Source: Pseudomonas sp. GM48 (GTDB lineage: Bacteria > Pseudomonadota > Gammaproteobacteria > Pseudomonadales > Pseudomonadaceae). From it: a DNA stretch of 64,000 nucleotides. The notes under the pieces were generated by a model. The model was not told where the DNA came from, searched no databases, and saw only the letters and a program-made list of their open reading frames with translations. Made by a program: the position numbers and the translations under genes. Every line of letters begins with the position of its first letter. Position 1 is the stretch's first letter. This document shows positions 20,099-30,886 of this stretch, piece after piece. The stretch covers positions 1 to 64,000 of the forward strand of contig NZ_AKJM01000059.1 in NCBI RefSeq assembly GCF_000282335.1, written 5' to 3'.

Positions 20099-20374
20099 CT
20101 ACAGATACAGCCTTCCTGAAAAACCCTCGATTCCTACATCAAGCGTCGCCAGAGTAGACTTGGCGCCGCGAGCGCCTGACCGATAGGCTTTACCCCGTCG
20201 CTGCCAAATCAGCGACCCGGAGTCGAAGCCGGAACATATCAACATGGCGCATCCGCGCCCCCCATATGAGCTGAGGCATTTTTTGCCTTTCAGTTTCGCG
20301 TTATGGCGGGCCGTGTGGCGCGGGCCTCTCGGCTTCCATGTTGATCGAGAATGTTCCGACTTCGAACGCCGCAC
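20099..20374 (-). CDS. Hypothetical ORF, divergent from BRO gene
   Basis: A 91-codon frame with a GTG start, rich in Arg, Ser and Gly, with no recognised domain. It lies divergently upstream of the BRO-N gene. The composition and the lack of a clear ribosome site make it doubtful. It may mark a conserved non-coding or structured region instead. It is listed because it occupies most of an otherwise empty 450 bp. Confidence 0.25.
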   Translation of the reverse strand: MRRSKSEHSRSTWKPRGPRHTARHNAKLKGKKCLSSYGGRGCAMLICSGFDSGSLIWQRRGKAYRSGARGAKSTLATLDVGIEGFSGRLYL

Positions 20375-20377
20375 GGT

Positions 20378-20411
20378 CCGCCACCCTAATCTGTCGAAGG
20401 ATTAGTGGCGG
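20378..20411. promoter_or_regulatory. Hairpin in leader of BRO-N gene
   Basis: CCGCCACCCTAATC and GATTAGTGGCGG can pair around an 8-base loop. Reading outward on each strand, the sequence goes from GATTAG-N-GGCGG to CAACATGGA. The inverted half-sites therefore face the BRO gene on one side and the minus-strand frame on the other. A regulatory or structured-RNA role is inferred. Confidence 0.35.
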
Positions 20412-20437
20412 CCCCACTTTCAACATGGAGTCGAAAA

Positions 20438-20950
20438 ATGCAAAAGCACACGTCAAATTCACCTGAAACACATCCCTGTTTCACCCCCATCGTTTTCACC
20501 CGCCACAACCGTTTCCTCCACACCTTCATGCTGGATCATCAAGCCTGGTTCTGCGTCCAGGATCTGGGACGCTTGATGGGCAAACCATTGAATGAACGAC
20601 TCACCCTGAAACTCGATCCCGATCAGCGCCGCTGCGTCTGGTTGCTCAAGGACGGTAGAACAGTCGAGACACTGATGGTCAGCGAATCAGGCATGTATGC
20701 CCTGTTGGTTCATCATTTCGCTCCAGAAAACCGCCACCTGCGCCAATGGCTGAGTAACGAGGTCATACCCTTGTTGCGTCATGCGAAGTCAGAGCCTGTG
20801 GAAAACCTGCCAAGCCTGAGCTCCTTGCATTGGGCCGGAATTACGGTGCCATTGCTGCATTGGCAGCATCAGGCATGGATCAAATGGCGAGACATGCCTG
20901 AATTGATGCACGTACAGCGACCCTATCCGGTTGCGGGCACCTGCCGCTGA
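20438..20950 (+). CDS. BRO-N domain protein
   Basis: A 170-residue protein with an N-terminal BRO-N (phage antirepressor-like) fold. The run from PIVFTRHNRFLHTF through WFCVQDLGRLMG to MVSESGMYALLVHH and LRQWLSNEVIPLLR is the classic BRO-N pattern (about 12-115). The C-terminal 55 residues match nothing I recognise. BRO-N domains bind DNA and are usual in phages and mobile regions. GGAG lies seven bases before the ATG at 20438. A 13-codon ORF from the ATG at 20425 overlaps this start and could be a leader peptide. The function in the host is unknown. Confidence 0.8.
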   Translation: MQKHTSNSPETHPCFTPIVFTRHNRFLHTFMLDHQAWFCVQDLGRLMGKPLNERLTLKLDPDQRRCVWLLKDGRTVETLMVSESGMYALLVHHFAPENRHLRQWLSNEVIPLLRHAKSEPVENLPSLSSLHWAGITVPLLHWQHQAWIKWRDMPELMHVQRPYPVAGTCR

Positions 20951-21256
20951 GTCTTTAGTCATTAGTGAAAATGGGGGGACTCTTTAGTTCGCCCCATTTG
21001 CTGTATGACCACGGCATCGCAGCTTCCAGAGAGGTGTGAAAGGTGAGTCGATAAGAGCCTTAGCCCCAATGCCAGTGGGCAGCAGAGTCCTCAGCCTGCT
21101 TCAAGGCAATTACTCGCAACATTTCCCCCTCGTCCATTGCGGTATCACTGGCTAGAGTGTCTTTTACCCAAGCACGTGGTAACGGTTGACGAACATCGCG
21201 GTACAACATAGGGTGTTTACGTGGTTTACAGCGTATACATATTGAGGAAAGCCGCC
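20951..21256. other. Gap before the toxin-antitoxin pair
   Basis: About 300 bp with no convincing gene. A minus-strand frame at 21060-21209 could encode 49 residues starting MLYRDVRQPLPRAWV and ending HWHWG. It has no clear ribosome site and may be a fragment. The antitoxin promoter should lie near 21180-21240, where GTTTAC repeats and a GTATAC occur, but I cannot define it. Confidence 0.3.
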
Positions 21257-21505
21257 ATGGCCTCGCCCGTTCTATCTTTTCGTGTCGAAGAGCTTTTGGC
21301 TCAACAATTGGATCAACTGGCAGCAGCCACTGATCGCGACCGTCAATATCATCTCAAACGTGCACTGGTTCGATATGTGGAAGCTGAGTCCTGGCATCTA
21401 CAAGCCATCAGCGAAGGTATAGCCGATGCCGATGCTGGGAAACTCACCGATCTGGACGCCGTGAAGGCTAAGTGGGAAAAACGTGCCGAAAGTAGTACTG
21501 ACTGA
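21257..21505 (+). CDS. Ribbon-helix-helix antitoxin, ParD-like
   Basis: An 82-residue antitoxin partner. The N-terminal SPVLSFRVEELLAQQLDQLA, followed by a helical region with YHLKRALVRYV, fits a ribbon-helix-helix DNA-binding domain. The C-terminal acidic/Lys part (about 55-82) is the likely toxin-binding tail. The ATG at 21257 is preceded by GAGG at nine bases. Its 3' end overlaps the toxin by 23 bp, and such pairs usually repress their own promoter. Confidence 0.85.
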   Translation: MASPVLSFRVEELLAQQLDQLAAATDRDRQYHLKRALVRYVEAESWHLQAISEGIADADAGKLTDLDAVKAKWEKRAESSTD

Positions 21506-21773
21506 AAAAGCGGAAAGCGATCTCGACAATATTCATGAGCACTACCTAGAGTCCGTTGGCGCAGACACCGCCATAACGATCATCTCGACGATCTTGCAGT
21601 CCTTCCAACAACTGGAGCAGTTTCCCGGCTCAGGCAGACCTTCCGTCATGCCAGATGTGCGAGAACTGGTACTTGATCGTTACCCCTTCATTGCTCCATA
21701 CCGATTTGCCCATGGGCAAATTCAAGTTTTGCGAGTGCTGCATCAACGAATGGAGCGCTCGCAAGATTGGTAA
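21483..21773 (+). CDS. RelE/ParE-family toxin
   Basis: A 96-residue toxin starting with GTG. The pattern is that of ParE/RelE: LTEKAESDLDNIHEHYLE at the N-terminus, then FPGSGRPSVMPDVREL and a C-terminal strand region with QIQVLRVLHQR. ParE toxins target DNA gyrase and RelE toxins target ribosome-bound mRNA; the sequence alone does not decide which. The 23-bp overlap with the antitoxin suggests translational coupling. Confidence 0.86.
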   Translation: MPKVVLTEKAESDLDNIHEHYLESVGADTAITIISTILQSFQQLEQFPGSGRPSVMPDVRELVLDRYPFIAPYRFAHGQIQVLRVLHQRMERSQDW

Positions 21774-21822
21774 AAAGGCCCCCAGCCGCGACAATCTTGC
21801 CGCGACTGAATGCCCCTCCTGC

Positions 21823-22008
21823 TCAAAACCGCGAAACACTCCTCATCGCATCCACCAGATACCGCATCGCAATCCGGTCGTTCTCCGACAGTTCCCGATA
21901 GCGCTCCACCAGTTTCATTTCCTCGGAATTCAGCCGGCGTCTTTGCCGTCCGCTGGTCAGGCACGGAAAGATTCCCAACATTTCGGTGATGTTCTGTACT
22001 TTCGACAT
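21823..22008 (-). CDS. Small hypothetical protein
   Basis: A 61-residue basic ORF with AAGGA eight bases before its ATG. The C-terminal half (LVERYRELSENDRIAMRYLVD) resembles the helical tail seen after some XRE-type regulators, but no DNA-binding domain is present. It is convergent with the toxin gene. It could be a stand-alone small protein or the tail of a decayed regulator. Confidence 0.5.
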   Translation of the reverse strand: MSKVQNITEMLGIFPCLTSGRQRRRLNSEEMKLVERYRELSENDRIAMRYLVDAMRSVSRF

Positions 22009-22425
22009 GGACGATGTCCTTCTCTAGACGTCAAAGAAACTGCAAAAAACCGCATCGCCCTATCCCTTTTTCAGCAGCCGCCGGGTGCTCACTGAACCGC
22101 ACCGGTCCGAAGGGCATAAACCGGTCATGAGCACAGAATAGAAATATTCCGGGCGCTGAAAAGCATTTTTTAGAGTAATTAGTCGAAAAAAGCAGAAATG
22201 CCCTTTAAATCAGAAACCCCTGTCGGAATTGTTTCCCGACATGTCTTGTTTCATTGCCGGGCTAGCGCCGTGCCATCAATCAATTCAGCTCTGCAATCGA
22301 ACGGTTTAAGCTATCCGGCATCTGTTTAAAGTCCGTTGCGTTTGGCCGAAGGCATGTCCGAACCGATATTTCTGATCCAGTACGTGCCAGGAACGGCACG
22401 GGATTGTTCACGACAGGTTGTATAT
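22009..22425. other. Upstream region of opgD
   Basis: About 420 bp without a gene. It is noticeably AT-richer around 22140-22230. A short inverted repeat (GTCGG and CCGAC around 22230-22250) is present. The opgD promoter must lie here, but I see no defensible -35/-10 pair. Confidence 0.3.
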
Positions 22426-24054
22426 ATGCACCGCAGGAATTTGCTCAAAGCCTCCATGGCCATCGCGGCCTACACCGGCTTGTCCGCCACGGGACTGTTG
22501 GCCGCCCAAGCCTGGGCCGCCAGCGGCGGCACCGCTGATGGCGAGGCCACTGCATTCGATTTCGAGGCGCTGAAACTCCAGGCCAAACAGCTCGCCAGCA
22601 ATCGCTATCAGGACACCAAGCAACAGTTGCCACCGACCCTGGCAACCATGACGCCGCAGAACTTCAACGCGATCCGCTACGACGCCAATCACTCCTTGTG
22701 GAATGACCTGAATGGTCAACTGGATGTGCAGTTTTTCCACGTCGGCATGGGTTTCAAGCAGCCGGTACGCATGTACAGCGTCGACCCCAAGACCCGCCAG
22801 GCGCGTGAGGTGCATTTCCGTCCGTCGTTGTTCAACTATGAACAAACCACGGTCGACACCACCCAGCTCAAGGGCGATCTGGGGTTCTCCGGCTTCAAGT
22901 TGTTCAAGGCCCCGGAACTGGACAAGCACGACGTCGTGTCCTTCCTCGGTGCCAGTTACTTCCGGGCGGTGGACGCCACCGGCCAGTACGGTTTGTCGGC
23001 CCGCGGCCTGGCCATCGATACCTATGCCAAAAAACGTGAGGAATTCCCGGACTTCACCAAGTTCTGGTTCGAGACGCCGGACAAGGACAGCACCCGCTTC
23101 GTGGTCTACGCCCTGCTCGACTCACCGAGCGCCACCGGCGCCTATCGTTTCGATATCGATTGCCAGGCCGAGCGCGTGGTGATGGAGATCGACGCCCACG
23201 TCAATGCACGTACCGCCATCGACCAACTGGGCATCGCGCCGATGACCAGCATGTTCAGTTGCGGTACCCACGAACGCCGGATGTGCGACACCATTCACCC
23301 GCAGATCCACGACTCCGATCGCCTGGCCATGTGGCGCGGCAACGGCGAGTGGATCTGCCGTCCGCTGAACAATCCGGCGACCCTGCAATTCAATGCCTTC
23401 GCCGACAAGGACCCGAAAGGTTTCGGCCTGGTGCAGACCGACCATGAGTTCGCCAGCTATCAGGACACCGTCGACTGGTACAGCCGCCGCCCGAGCCTGT
23501 GGGTCGAACCGACCACCGCATGGGGCGAAGGCTCGGTCGATCTGCTGGAAATTCCTACGACCGGCGAAACCATGGACAACATCGTCGCCTTCTGGACCCC
23601 GAAGAAACCGGTGGCTGCCGGCGATTCGCTGAACTACGGCTACAAGCTCTACTGGAGCGCACTGCCACCGGTCGGCACACCGCTGGCGCGGGTCAATGCG
23701 ACCCGTTCGGGCATGGGCGGCTTCACCGAAGGCTGGGCACCCGGCGAGCATTACCCGCCAGTCTGGGCCCGTCGTTTTGCCGTGGACTTCACCGGCGGCG
23801 GCCTGGACCGATTGCCTGAAGGCGCGGGCATCGAGCCGGTGGTCACTTGCTCGAACGGCGAGGTCAAGGATTTCAGCATCCTCAAGCTGGATGACATCAA
23901 GGGCTATCGCATTCTGTTTGACTGGTACCCGACCAATGACAGCGTCGAGCCTGTCGAACTGCGCCTGTTCATCCGCACCAACGAGCGCACACTGAGTGAA
24001 ACCTGGCTGTACCAGTACTTCCCGCCCGCCCCGGACAAGCGCAAATATCCCTGA
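22426..24054 (+). CDS. opgD: Periplasmic glucan biosynthesis protein OpgD
   Basis: Acts in the periplasm on the backbone or branching of osmoregulated periplasmic glucans. The 542-residue protein carries a twin-arginine signal (RRNLLK at 3-8, then a hydrophobic run and AQAWAAS). The large MdoG/OpgG-family domain follows, with LARNATRSG-like and [12 protein letters not shown] segments near the C-terminus (about 420-460). The start is set at the ATG that places the twin-arginine motif at the N-terminus; the longer frame would bury it. No opgG or opgH lies nearby. A distant OpgC-type gene is at 44549. Confidence 0.92.
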   Translation: MHRRNLLKASMAIAAYTGLSATGLLAAQAWAASGGTADGEATAFDFEALKLQAKQLASNRYQDTKQQLPPTLATMTPQNFNAIRYDANHSLWNDLNGQLDVQFFHVGMGFKQPVRMYSVDPKTRQAREVHFRPSLFNYEQTTVDTTQLKGDLGFSGFKLFKAPELDKHDVVSFLGASYFRAVDATGQYGLSARGLAIDTYAKKREEFPDFTKFWFETPDKDSTRFVVYALLDSPSATGAYRFDIDCQAERVVMEIDAHVNARTAIDQLGIAPMTSMFSCGTHERRMCDTIHPQIHDSDRLAMWRGNGEWICRPLNNPATLQFNAFADKDPKGFGLVQTDHEFASYQDTVDWYSRRPSLWVEPTTAWGEGSVDLLEIPTTGETMDNIVAFWTPKKPVAAGDSLNYGYKLYWSALPPVGTPLARVNATRSGMGGFTEGWAPGEHYPPVWARRFAVDFTGGGLDRLPEGAGIEPVVTCSNGEVKDFSILKLDDIKGYRILFDWYPTNDSVEPVELRLFIRTNERTLSETWLYQYFPPAPDKRKYP

Positions 24055-24078
24055 TCGACGGGTTGCGCCCAACCAGCA

Positions 24079-24092
24079 TTCGGTTTTCCGAA
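24079..24092. promoter_or_regulatory. AauR-type upstream activating site (perfect)
   Basis: TTCGGTTTTCCGAA fits exactly the TTCGG-N4-CCGAA palindrome reported for AauR control of aatJ in Pseudomonas. It lies about 108 bp upstream of the -24 element, a normal distance for a sigma-54 enhancer. Confidence 0.85.
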
Positions 24093-24109
24093 CGCGACCT
24101 GCCGGTCGG

Positions 24110-24123
24110 TTCGGTTAACCGGA
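24110..24123. promoter_or_regulatory. Second AauR-type site (imperfect)
   Basis: TTCGGTTAACCGGA matches the same palindrome with one mismatch in the right half. It is centred 31 bp after the perfect site, about three helical turns, so two dimers could bind the same face. Confidence 0.7.
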
Positions 24124-24199
24124 TCATCGAACTGAAATTTCAGCGCAAAAAATATTTAATTCCCTTGTAAATCAACACTTTGATTAATTGCGACTGGTC

Positions 24200-24215
24200 T
24201 GGCACGAGTCATGCT
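24200..24215 (+). promoter_or_regulatory. Sigma-54 promoter of aatJ
   Basis: TGGCACGAGTCATGCT has GG and GC exactly ten bases apart, and TGGCAC is the consensus -24 box. The -12 box reads ATGC instead of TTGC. It lies 118 bp before the aatJ start and downstream of the AauR-type sites. Confidence 0.85.
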
Positions 24216-24332
24216 CTACACTTCTTCGACGAATATCCTTTGCGCCTACTCATCGTAGCGTTCAGGTGTTTTGCAGCACAAAAAGGGCCGATGAACTGGC
24301 TCCATAAAAAAAACAATGTCGAGGAAAATTTG

Positions 24333-25247
24333 ATGCGCATCGTTCCCCACATCCTGGGCGCAGCCATTGCTGCCGCTCTGATCAGCACGCCAGTTTTCGC
24401 CGCCGAACTGACCGGCACCCTGAAGAAGATCAAAGAGTCCGGTGTCATCACTCTCGGGCATCGCGACGCTTCCATTCCGTTCTCCTATATCGCGGATGCT
24501 TCCGGCAAACCGGTTGGCTACTCCCACGACATCCAGCTGAAAGTCGTCGAAGCGCTGAAAAAAGACCTCGACATGCCGAATCTCCAGGTCAAATACAACC
24601 TGGTGACCTCGCAAACCCGCATCCCGCTGGTGCAGAACGGCACCGTGGACCTCGAGTGCGGTTCCACCACCAACAACGTCGAGCGTCAGCAGCAAGTTGA
24701 CTTCTCCGTTGGCATCTTCGAAATCGGTACTCGCCTGCTGTCCAAGGCAGACTCCAAGTACAAGGATTTCCCTGACCTGGCCGGCAAGAACGTCGTGACC
24801 ACCGCCGGCACCACGTCCGAGCGCATCCTCAAGGCGATGAACGCCGACAAGCAGATGGGCATGAACGTCATCTCGGCCAAAGACCACGGCGAATCCTTCC
24901 AGATGCTGGAAACCGGCCGTGCCGTGGCTTTCATGATGGACGACGCCCTGCTGGCAGGTGAAGCAGCCAAGGCCAAGAATGCGAAAGACTGGGCAGTGAC
25001 CGGTACTCCGCAGTCCTTCGAAATCTACGGCTGCATGGTGCGCAAAGGCGACGAGCCGTTCAAAAAGGCTGTGGATGACGCCATCAAGGCCACCTACGCA
25101 TCGGGCGAGATCAACAAGATCTACGACAAGTGGTTCATGCAGCCAATCCCGCCAAAAGGCCTGAATCTGAACTTCCCGATGAGCGACGAGCTCAAGGCCC
25201 TGATCGCCAAACCGACCGATAAAGCGGCTGACGACAAGAAGTCCTGA
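24333..25247 (+). CDS. aatJ: Glutamate/aspartate-binding protein AatJ
   Basis: Periplasmic binding protein for acidic amino acids, of the GltI family. From the ATG at 24333 it has 304 residues, with a signal peptide (MRIVPHILGAAIAAAL, cleavage near VFAAE) and a two-lobed SBP_bac_3 domain with GVITLGHRDASIPFSY and LECGSTTNNVERQQQVDFS. GAGG lies eight bases upstream; the longer frame from 24180 runs through the promoter and is rejected. It is the first gene of aatJQMP and is probably activated by AauR with sigma-54. A strong hairpin follows the stop. Confidence 0.95.
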   Translation: MRIVPHILGAAIAAALISTPVFAAELTGTLKKIKESGVITLGHRDASIPFSYIADASGKPVGYSHDIQLKVVEALKKDLDMPNLQVKYNLVTSQTRIPLVQNGTVDLECGSTTNNVERQQQVDFSVGIFEIGTRLLSKADSKYKDFPDLAGKNVVTTAGTTSERILKAMNADKQMGMNVISAKDHGESFQMLETGRAVAFMMDDALLAGEAAKAKNAKDWAVTGTPQSFEIYGCMVRKGDEPFKKAVDDAIKATYASGEINKIYDKWFMQPIPPKGLNLNFPMSDELKALIAKPTDKAADDKKS

Positions 25248-25265
25248 TTTTCTGACTAACCTTAT

Positions 25266-25295
25266 CTCCTGAGAGGGCAGCCGCCCTTTCAGGAG
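25266..25295. terminator. Intercistronic hairpin after aatJ
   Basis: CTCCTGAGAGGGC pairs with GCCCTTTCAGGAG: a 13-bp stem with one G-T wobble and a 4-base loop, 19 bases after the aatJ stop. There is no adjacent T-run. It probably slows readthrough or protects the aatJ mRNA, so that more binding protein than permease is made. Confidence 0.7.
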
Positions 25296-25362
25296 GTGGT
25301 CACTTCCTGCTGGCATTTTTTGGAAACACTCGAACCGGTGGCTGTCGAGCCGAGCGCGTGTG

Positions 25363-25381
25363 CCTGTCCCTCAAGGACAGG
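25363..25381. other. Second intercistronic hairpin
   Basis: CCTGTCC and GGACAGG form a perfect 7-bp stem with a 5-base loop, about 57 bp before aatQ. Together with the larger stem upstream it makes the aatJ-aatQ gap (191 bp) strongly structured. Confidence 0.55.
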
Positions 25382-25438
25382 CGGGAACGGAGTTTCCCCC
25401 AAGCGGGCACTTGTACATCGAACTGAGGGGAGACCCTA

Positions 25439-26185
25439 ATGAATTACAACTGGGACTGGGGCGTGTTCTTCAAGTCCACCGGCGTGGGCAGCGAGACCTA
25501 TTTCGACTGGTACGTGACCGGTTTGGGCTGGACCATCGGCATCGCCATCGCGGCCTGGATCATCGCCCTGACACTGGGCTCGATCCTGGGCGTCATGCGT
25601 ACCGTGCCGAATCGCATCGTATCGGGCATCGCCACCTGCTACGTCGAACTCTTCCGTAACGTGCCGCTGCTGGTTCAGCTGTTCATCTGGTACTTCCTGG
25701 TACCCGACCTGCTGCCGGCGGACCTGCAAGAGTGGTACAAGCAGGATCTGAACCCGACCACCTCGGCCTTCCTCAGCGTCGTCGTGTGCCTGGGTCTGTT
25801 CACCACCGCCCGGGTTTGCGAACAAGTGCGCACCGGTATCCAGGCCCTGCCCAAAGGCCAGGAATCCGCGGCTCGCGCCATGGGTTTCAAGCTGCCGCAG
25901 ATCTACTGGAACGTGCTGCTGCCCCAGGCCTACCGGATCATCATTCCGCCGCTTACCTCGGAATTTTTGAACGTTTTCAAGAACACCTCCGTGGCCTCGC
26001 TGATCGGTTTGATGGAACTGCTCGCGCAGACCAAACAGACCGCCGAGTTCTCCGCCAACCTGTTCGAAGCCTTTACCCTGGCAACGCTGATCTACTTCAC
26101 CCTGAACATGAGCCTGATGTTGCTGATGCGCCTGGTCGAGAAGAAAGTCGCCGTACCGGGCCTGATCTCCGTAGGGGGTAAATGA
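25439..26185 (+). CDS. aatQ: Glutamate/aspartate ABC permease AatQ
   Basis: Membrane subunit of the acidic amino acid importer, GltJ-like. The 248-residue protein has about five hydrophobic helices. It shows the HisM-type N-terminal segment and an EAA loop around QESAARAMGFKLPQIYWNVL. GAGGGGAG precedes the ATG. It overlaps the start region of aatM by 1-4 bp. Confidence 0.94.
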   Translation: MNYNWDWGVFFKSTGVGSETYFDWYVTGLGWTIGIAIAAWIIALTLGSILGVMRTVPNRIVSGIATCYVELFRNVPLLVQLFIWYFLVPDLLPADLQEWYKQDLNPTTSAFLSVVVCLGLFTTARVCEQVRTGIQALPKGQESAARAMGFKLPQIYWNVLLPQAYRIIIPPLTSEFLNVFKNTSVASLIGLMELLAQTKQTAEFSANLFEAFTLATLIYFTLNMSLMLLMRLVEKKVAVPGLISVGGK

Positions 26186-26856
26186 TGGAATTCGATTTCT
26201 CGGGCATCATCCCGTCCCTGCCGGGCCTGTGGAACGGCATGATCATGACCCTCAAGCTGATGGCCATGGGCGTGGTCGGCGGGATCATCCTCGGCACGAT
26301 CCTGGCGCTGATGCGCCTGTCCCATAGCAAGCTGCTGTCGAACATCGCCGGCGCCTACGTTAACTATTTCCGTTCGATTCCGTTGCTGCTGGTGATCACC
26401 TGGTTCTACCTGGCGGTGCCGTTCGTGCTGCGCTGGATCACCGGCGAAGACACGCCGATCGGCGCGTTCGCGTCGTGCATCGTGGCGTTCATGATGTTCG
26501 AAGCGGCGTACTTCTGCGAAATCGTCCGCGCCGGCGTACAGTCGATTCCCAAGGGCCAGATGGGCGCTGCCCAGGCACTGGGCATGACTTATGGCCAGAT
26601 GATGCGCCTGATCATCCTGCCGCAAGCGTTCCGCAAGATGACGCCGTTGTTGCTGCAACAGAGCATCATCCTGTTTCAGGACACCTCGCTGGTTTACGCG
26701 GTCGGCCTGGTGGATTTCCTCAATGCTTCGCGCGCCAGTGGCGACATCATTGGCCGCTCCAATGAGTTCCTGGTTTTCGCCGGTCTCGTGTACTTCATCA
26801 TCAGCTTTGCCGCCTCGCGGCTGGTCAAGCGTCTGCAAAAAAGGTTCGCCGTATGA
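26185..26856 (+). CDS. aatM: Glutamate/aspartate ABC permease AatM
   Basis: Second membrane subunit, GltK-like. The 223-residue protein has about five helices and an EAA loop in [20 protein letters not shown]. Tandem ATGs at 26182 and 26185 are both possible; the second has the better spacing from AGGGGG. It overlaps aatP by 4 bp. Confidence 0.94.
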   Translation: MEFDFSGIIPSLPGLWNGMIMTLKLMAMGVVGGIILGTILALMRLSHSKLLSNIAGAYVNYFRSIPLLLVITWFYLAVPFVLRWITGEDTPIGAFASCIVAFMMFEAAYFCEIVRAGVQSIPKGQMGAAQALGMTYGQMMRLIILPQAFRKMTPLLLQQSIILFQDTSLVYAVGLVDFLNASRASGDIIGRSNEFLVFAGLVYFIISFAASRLVKRLQKRFAV

Positions 26857-27587
26857 TCTCTATCAAAAGCATCAACAAGTGGTATGGGGACTTCCAGGTA
26901 CTGACTGATTGCAGCACCGAGGTCAAGAAAGGCGAAGTGATCGTGGTGTGCGGGCCATCCGGTTCCGGCAAGTCGACCCTGATCAAATGCGTCAACGCCC
27001 TGGAACCGTTCCAGAAAGGCGACATCGTGGTCGACGGCACCTCCATCGCCGACCCGAAGACCAACCTGCCGAAACTGCGTTCACGCGTGGGCATGGTGTT
27101 CCAGCATTTCGAGTTGTTCCCGCACCTGACCATCACCGAAAACCTGACCATCGCGCAGATCAAGGTGCTGGGCCGCAGCAAGGAAGAAGCCACCAAGAAA
27201 GGCCTGCAACTGCTCGAGCGCGTCGGCCTCTCCGCCCATGCCCACAAGCATCCCGGCCAACTCTCCGGCGGTCAGCAGCAGCGTGTGGCGATTGCCCGTG
27301 CGCTGGCGATGGACCCGATCGTCATGCTGTTCGACGAACCGACCTCGGCGCTGGACCCGGAAATGGTCAACGAAGTGCTCGACGTGATGGTGCAACTGGC
27401 CCACGAAGGCATGACCATGATGTGCGTGACCCACGAAATGGGCTTCGCCCGTAAAGTGGCCGACCGGGTGATCTTCATGGACGCCGGCAAGATCATCGAA
27501 GACTGCAAGAAAGAGGAGTTCTTCGGCGACATCAACGCCCGCGCCGATCGTACGCAGCACTTCCTCAACAAGATTCTGCAGCACTAA
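26853..27587 (+). CDS. aatP: Glutamate/aspartate ABC ATPase AatP
   Basis: ATPase of the AatJQMP importer, GltL-like. The 244-residue protein has Walker A (GPSGSGKST), the signature LSGGQQQR, Walker B ([12 protein letters not shown]) and the H-loop (CVTHEM). The ATG overlaps the aatM stop (ATGA). It ends 72 bp before aauS. Confidence 0.95.
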   Translation: MISIKSINKWYGDFQVLTDCSTEVKKGEVIVVCGPSGSGKSTLIKCVNALEPFQKGDIVVDGTSIADPKTNLPKLRSRVGMVFQHFELFPHLTITENLTIAQIKVLGRSKEEATKKGLQLLERVGLSAHAHKHPGQLSGGQQQRVAIARALAMDPIVMLFDEPTSALDPEMVNEVLDVMVQLAHEGMTMMCVTHEMGFARKVADRVIFMDAGKIIEDCKKEEFFGDINARADRTQHFLNKILQH

Positions 27588-27659
27588 GAAAAACACCGCT
27601 CCCACACTGGCCAGTGGTGATCTTGAGATTTGCGTTGTGGTTGACCCAAGGCATCTGTG

Positions 27660-29557
27660 ATGAAATGCGACCCCAATCTTTATCGCGCAGCGTCGCCATC
27701 ACTCGCCGTGAAACCCCGTCTGATTCGTCATTTGTTCCTGCCGCCGCTGATCATCGCGATGATGATCGGTCTGGGCTATATCGGCTTCTGGATCAGTGAG
27801 CACTATGGCATTCGCAGTCTTGGCGAGAACGGCCAGCGTCAGCTGGAACTGCATGCCCGCGCCGTCGAGAGCGAGATCAGCAAATACACCTACCTGCCCA
27901 GCCTGCTGGAACTGGAAACCAGCGTTTCGCAGTTGCTGGCCGACCCGACCCCGGAACACCGGCAATCGGTCAATGATTACCTTGAAGGCCTGAACCGGCG
28001 CAGCCGCAGTCGGGCCATCTATGTGATGGACACCACCGGCCGAGTCATGGCCACCAGCAACTGGCGCGATGTCGACAGCTACCTGGGTGAAGACCTGTCT
28101 TTCCGCGCCTACTTCCAGAACGCCGTGCGCGGTCAGCCAGGGCGCTTCTACGGCATCGGCAGCACCAACGGTGAACCCGGTTACTACCTGGCCCACGGCC
28201 TGGAAGAACACGGCAAGATCATCGGTGTCGCAGTGGTCAAGGTGCGCCTGGAGGCCATGGAAGAACGTTGGCAAAAGGCGCGCCTGGAAGCTTTTGTCAG
28301 TGACGAGAACGGCATCATCATTCTCTCCAGCGATCCGTCGCGCCGACTCAAGTCGGTGGTGCCGCTGAGCGATGAAACCAAAGAGAAACTGGCCCGCAGC
28401 CTGCAGTACTACTGGTTTCCGCTGAACGAATTGCAACCACTGGCCCGGGAAACCCTGTCCGAGGGCGTGGAAAAACTCACCTTCCCGGCCAACAGCGAAC
28501 TGGTGTCCGACGAAGAAAACATCAGCTACCTCTCGCAAACCAGGCCGCTGAGCGACACACCGTGGAATTTCACCCTGCTCACGCCGCTACAGGATTTGCG
28601 TCGCGAAGCGATCAATCAGGGGATTCTGGTCGCGGTGGCGTTTGCCCTCCTCGCCTTTCTTTTGATTGCCTGGAACGAGCGGCGCAAGGTGATCGCCACC
28701 CGTCTCGCCGCCCGGGAAGCCTTGCAGGAAGCCAACAACCAACTGGAGCGTCGGATTACCGAACGCACCACCGACCTGCGCGCCAGCAATGAACGGCTCA
28801 AGGGCCAGATCCGCGAACGCCGGCTCGCCGAAGAAACCTTGCGCCGTGCCCAGGATGAACTGGTGCAGGCCGGAAAACTCGCAGCCATCGGCCAGATGTC
28901 CACCAGCATCGCCCACGAACTGAACCAGCCTCTGGCGGCGCTGCGCACCTTGTCCGGCAATACCGTGCGCTTCCTCGAACGCGGCCAGCTCGACGTGGCC
29001 AGCACCAACCTCAAGACCATCAACGAACTGATCGACCGTATGGGCCGGATCACCGCCAGCCTGCGCTCGTTTGCCCGGCGCGGTGACGACAAGGGCCAGG
29101 CGTGCCTCGGCAAAGCGGTGGACGCGGCCCTGCAATTGCTCGGCGGCCGGGTGGAAACCATTCACCTGCAACTGCACCGCGACTTCACCGATGTCCAGGT
29201 GCAAATCGACCAGACCCGCCTGGAGCAGATTCTGGTCAACCTGATCGGCAACGCCCTCGATGCCATGCAGGCTCAGCCGCAACCCGAGTTGTGGCTCGTA
29301 GGCGAAACATTCGATGGCAAGTACCGACTGCGCGTGCGGGACAACGGCCACGGCATCGACGCCGAAGCGCGCAAGCACCTGTTCGAACCGTTCTTCACCA
29401 CCAAACCCGGCGAACAGGGCCTGGGCCTTGGCCTGACCCTTTCCGCCAGCCTGGCCGCCGCCACCGGCGGTCACTTGGGTGTCGAACACCCGGCCAGCGG
29501 TGGTACTGCATTCGTCCTCAGTTTACCGTTGGTAAGCCCCACTTCCGCCGAGCCAAT

Positions 29558-29561
<4 letters not shown>
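27660..29561 (+). CDS. aauS: Sensor histidine kinase AauS
   Basis: Membrane sensor for acidic amino acids that controls the aat operon through AauR. The 633-residue protein has a membrane helix at about 27-46, a periplasmic sensor of Cache/DctB type (about 55-300), and a second helix at about 320-340. A coiled coil, then HisKA with SIAHELNQPL (phospho-His) and an HATPase domain with DNGHGIDAE and GLGLGLTLS follow. This is the DctB architecture. AAGG lies eight bases before the ATG at 27660. It overlaps aauR by 4 bp. Confidence 0.92.
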
Positions 29562-30885
<1,324 letters not shown>

Positions 30886-30886
<1 letters not shown>

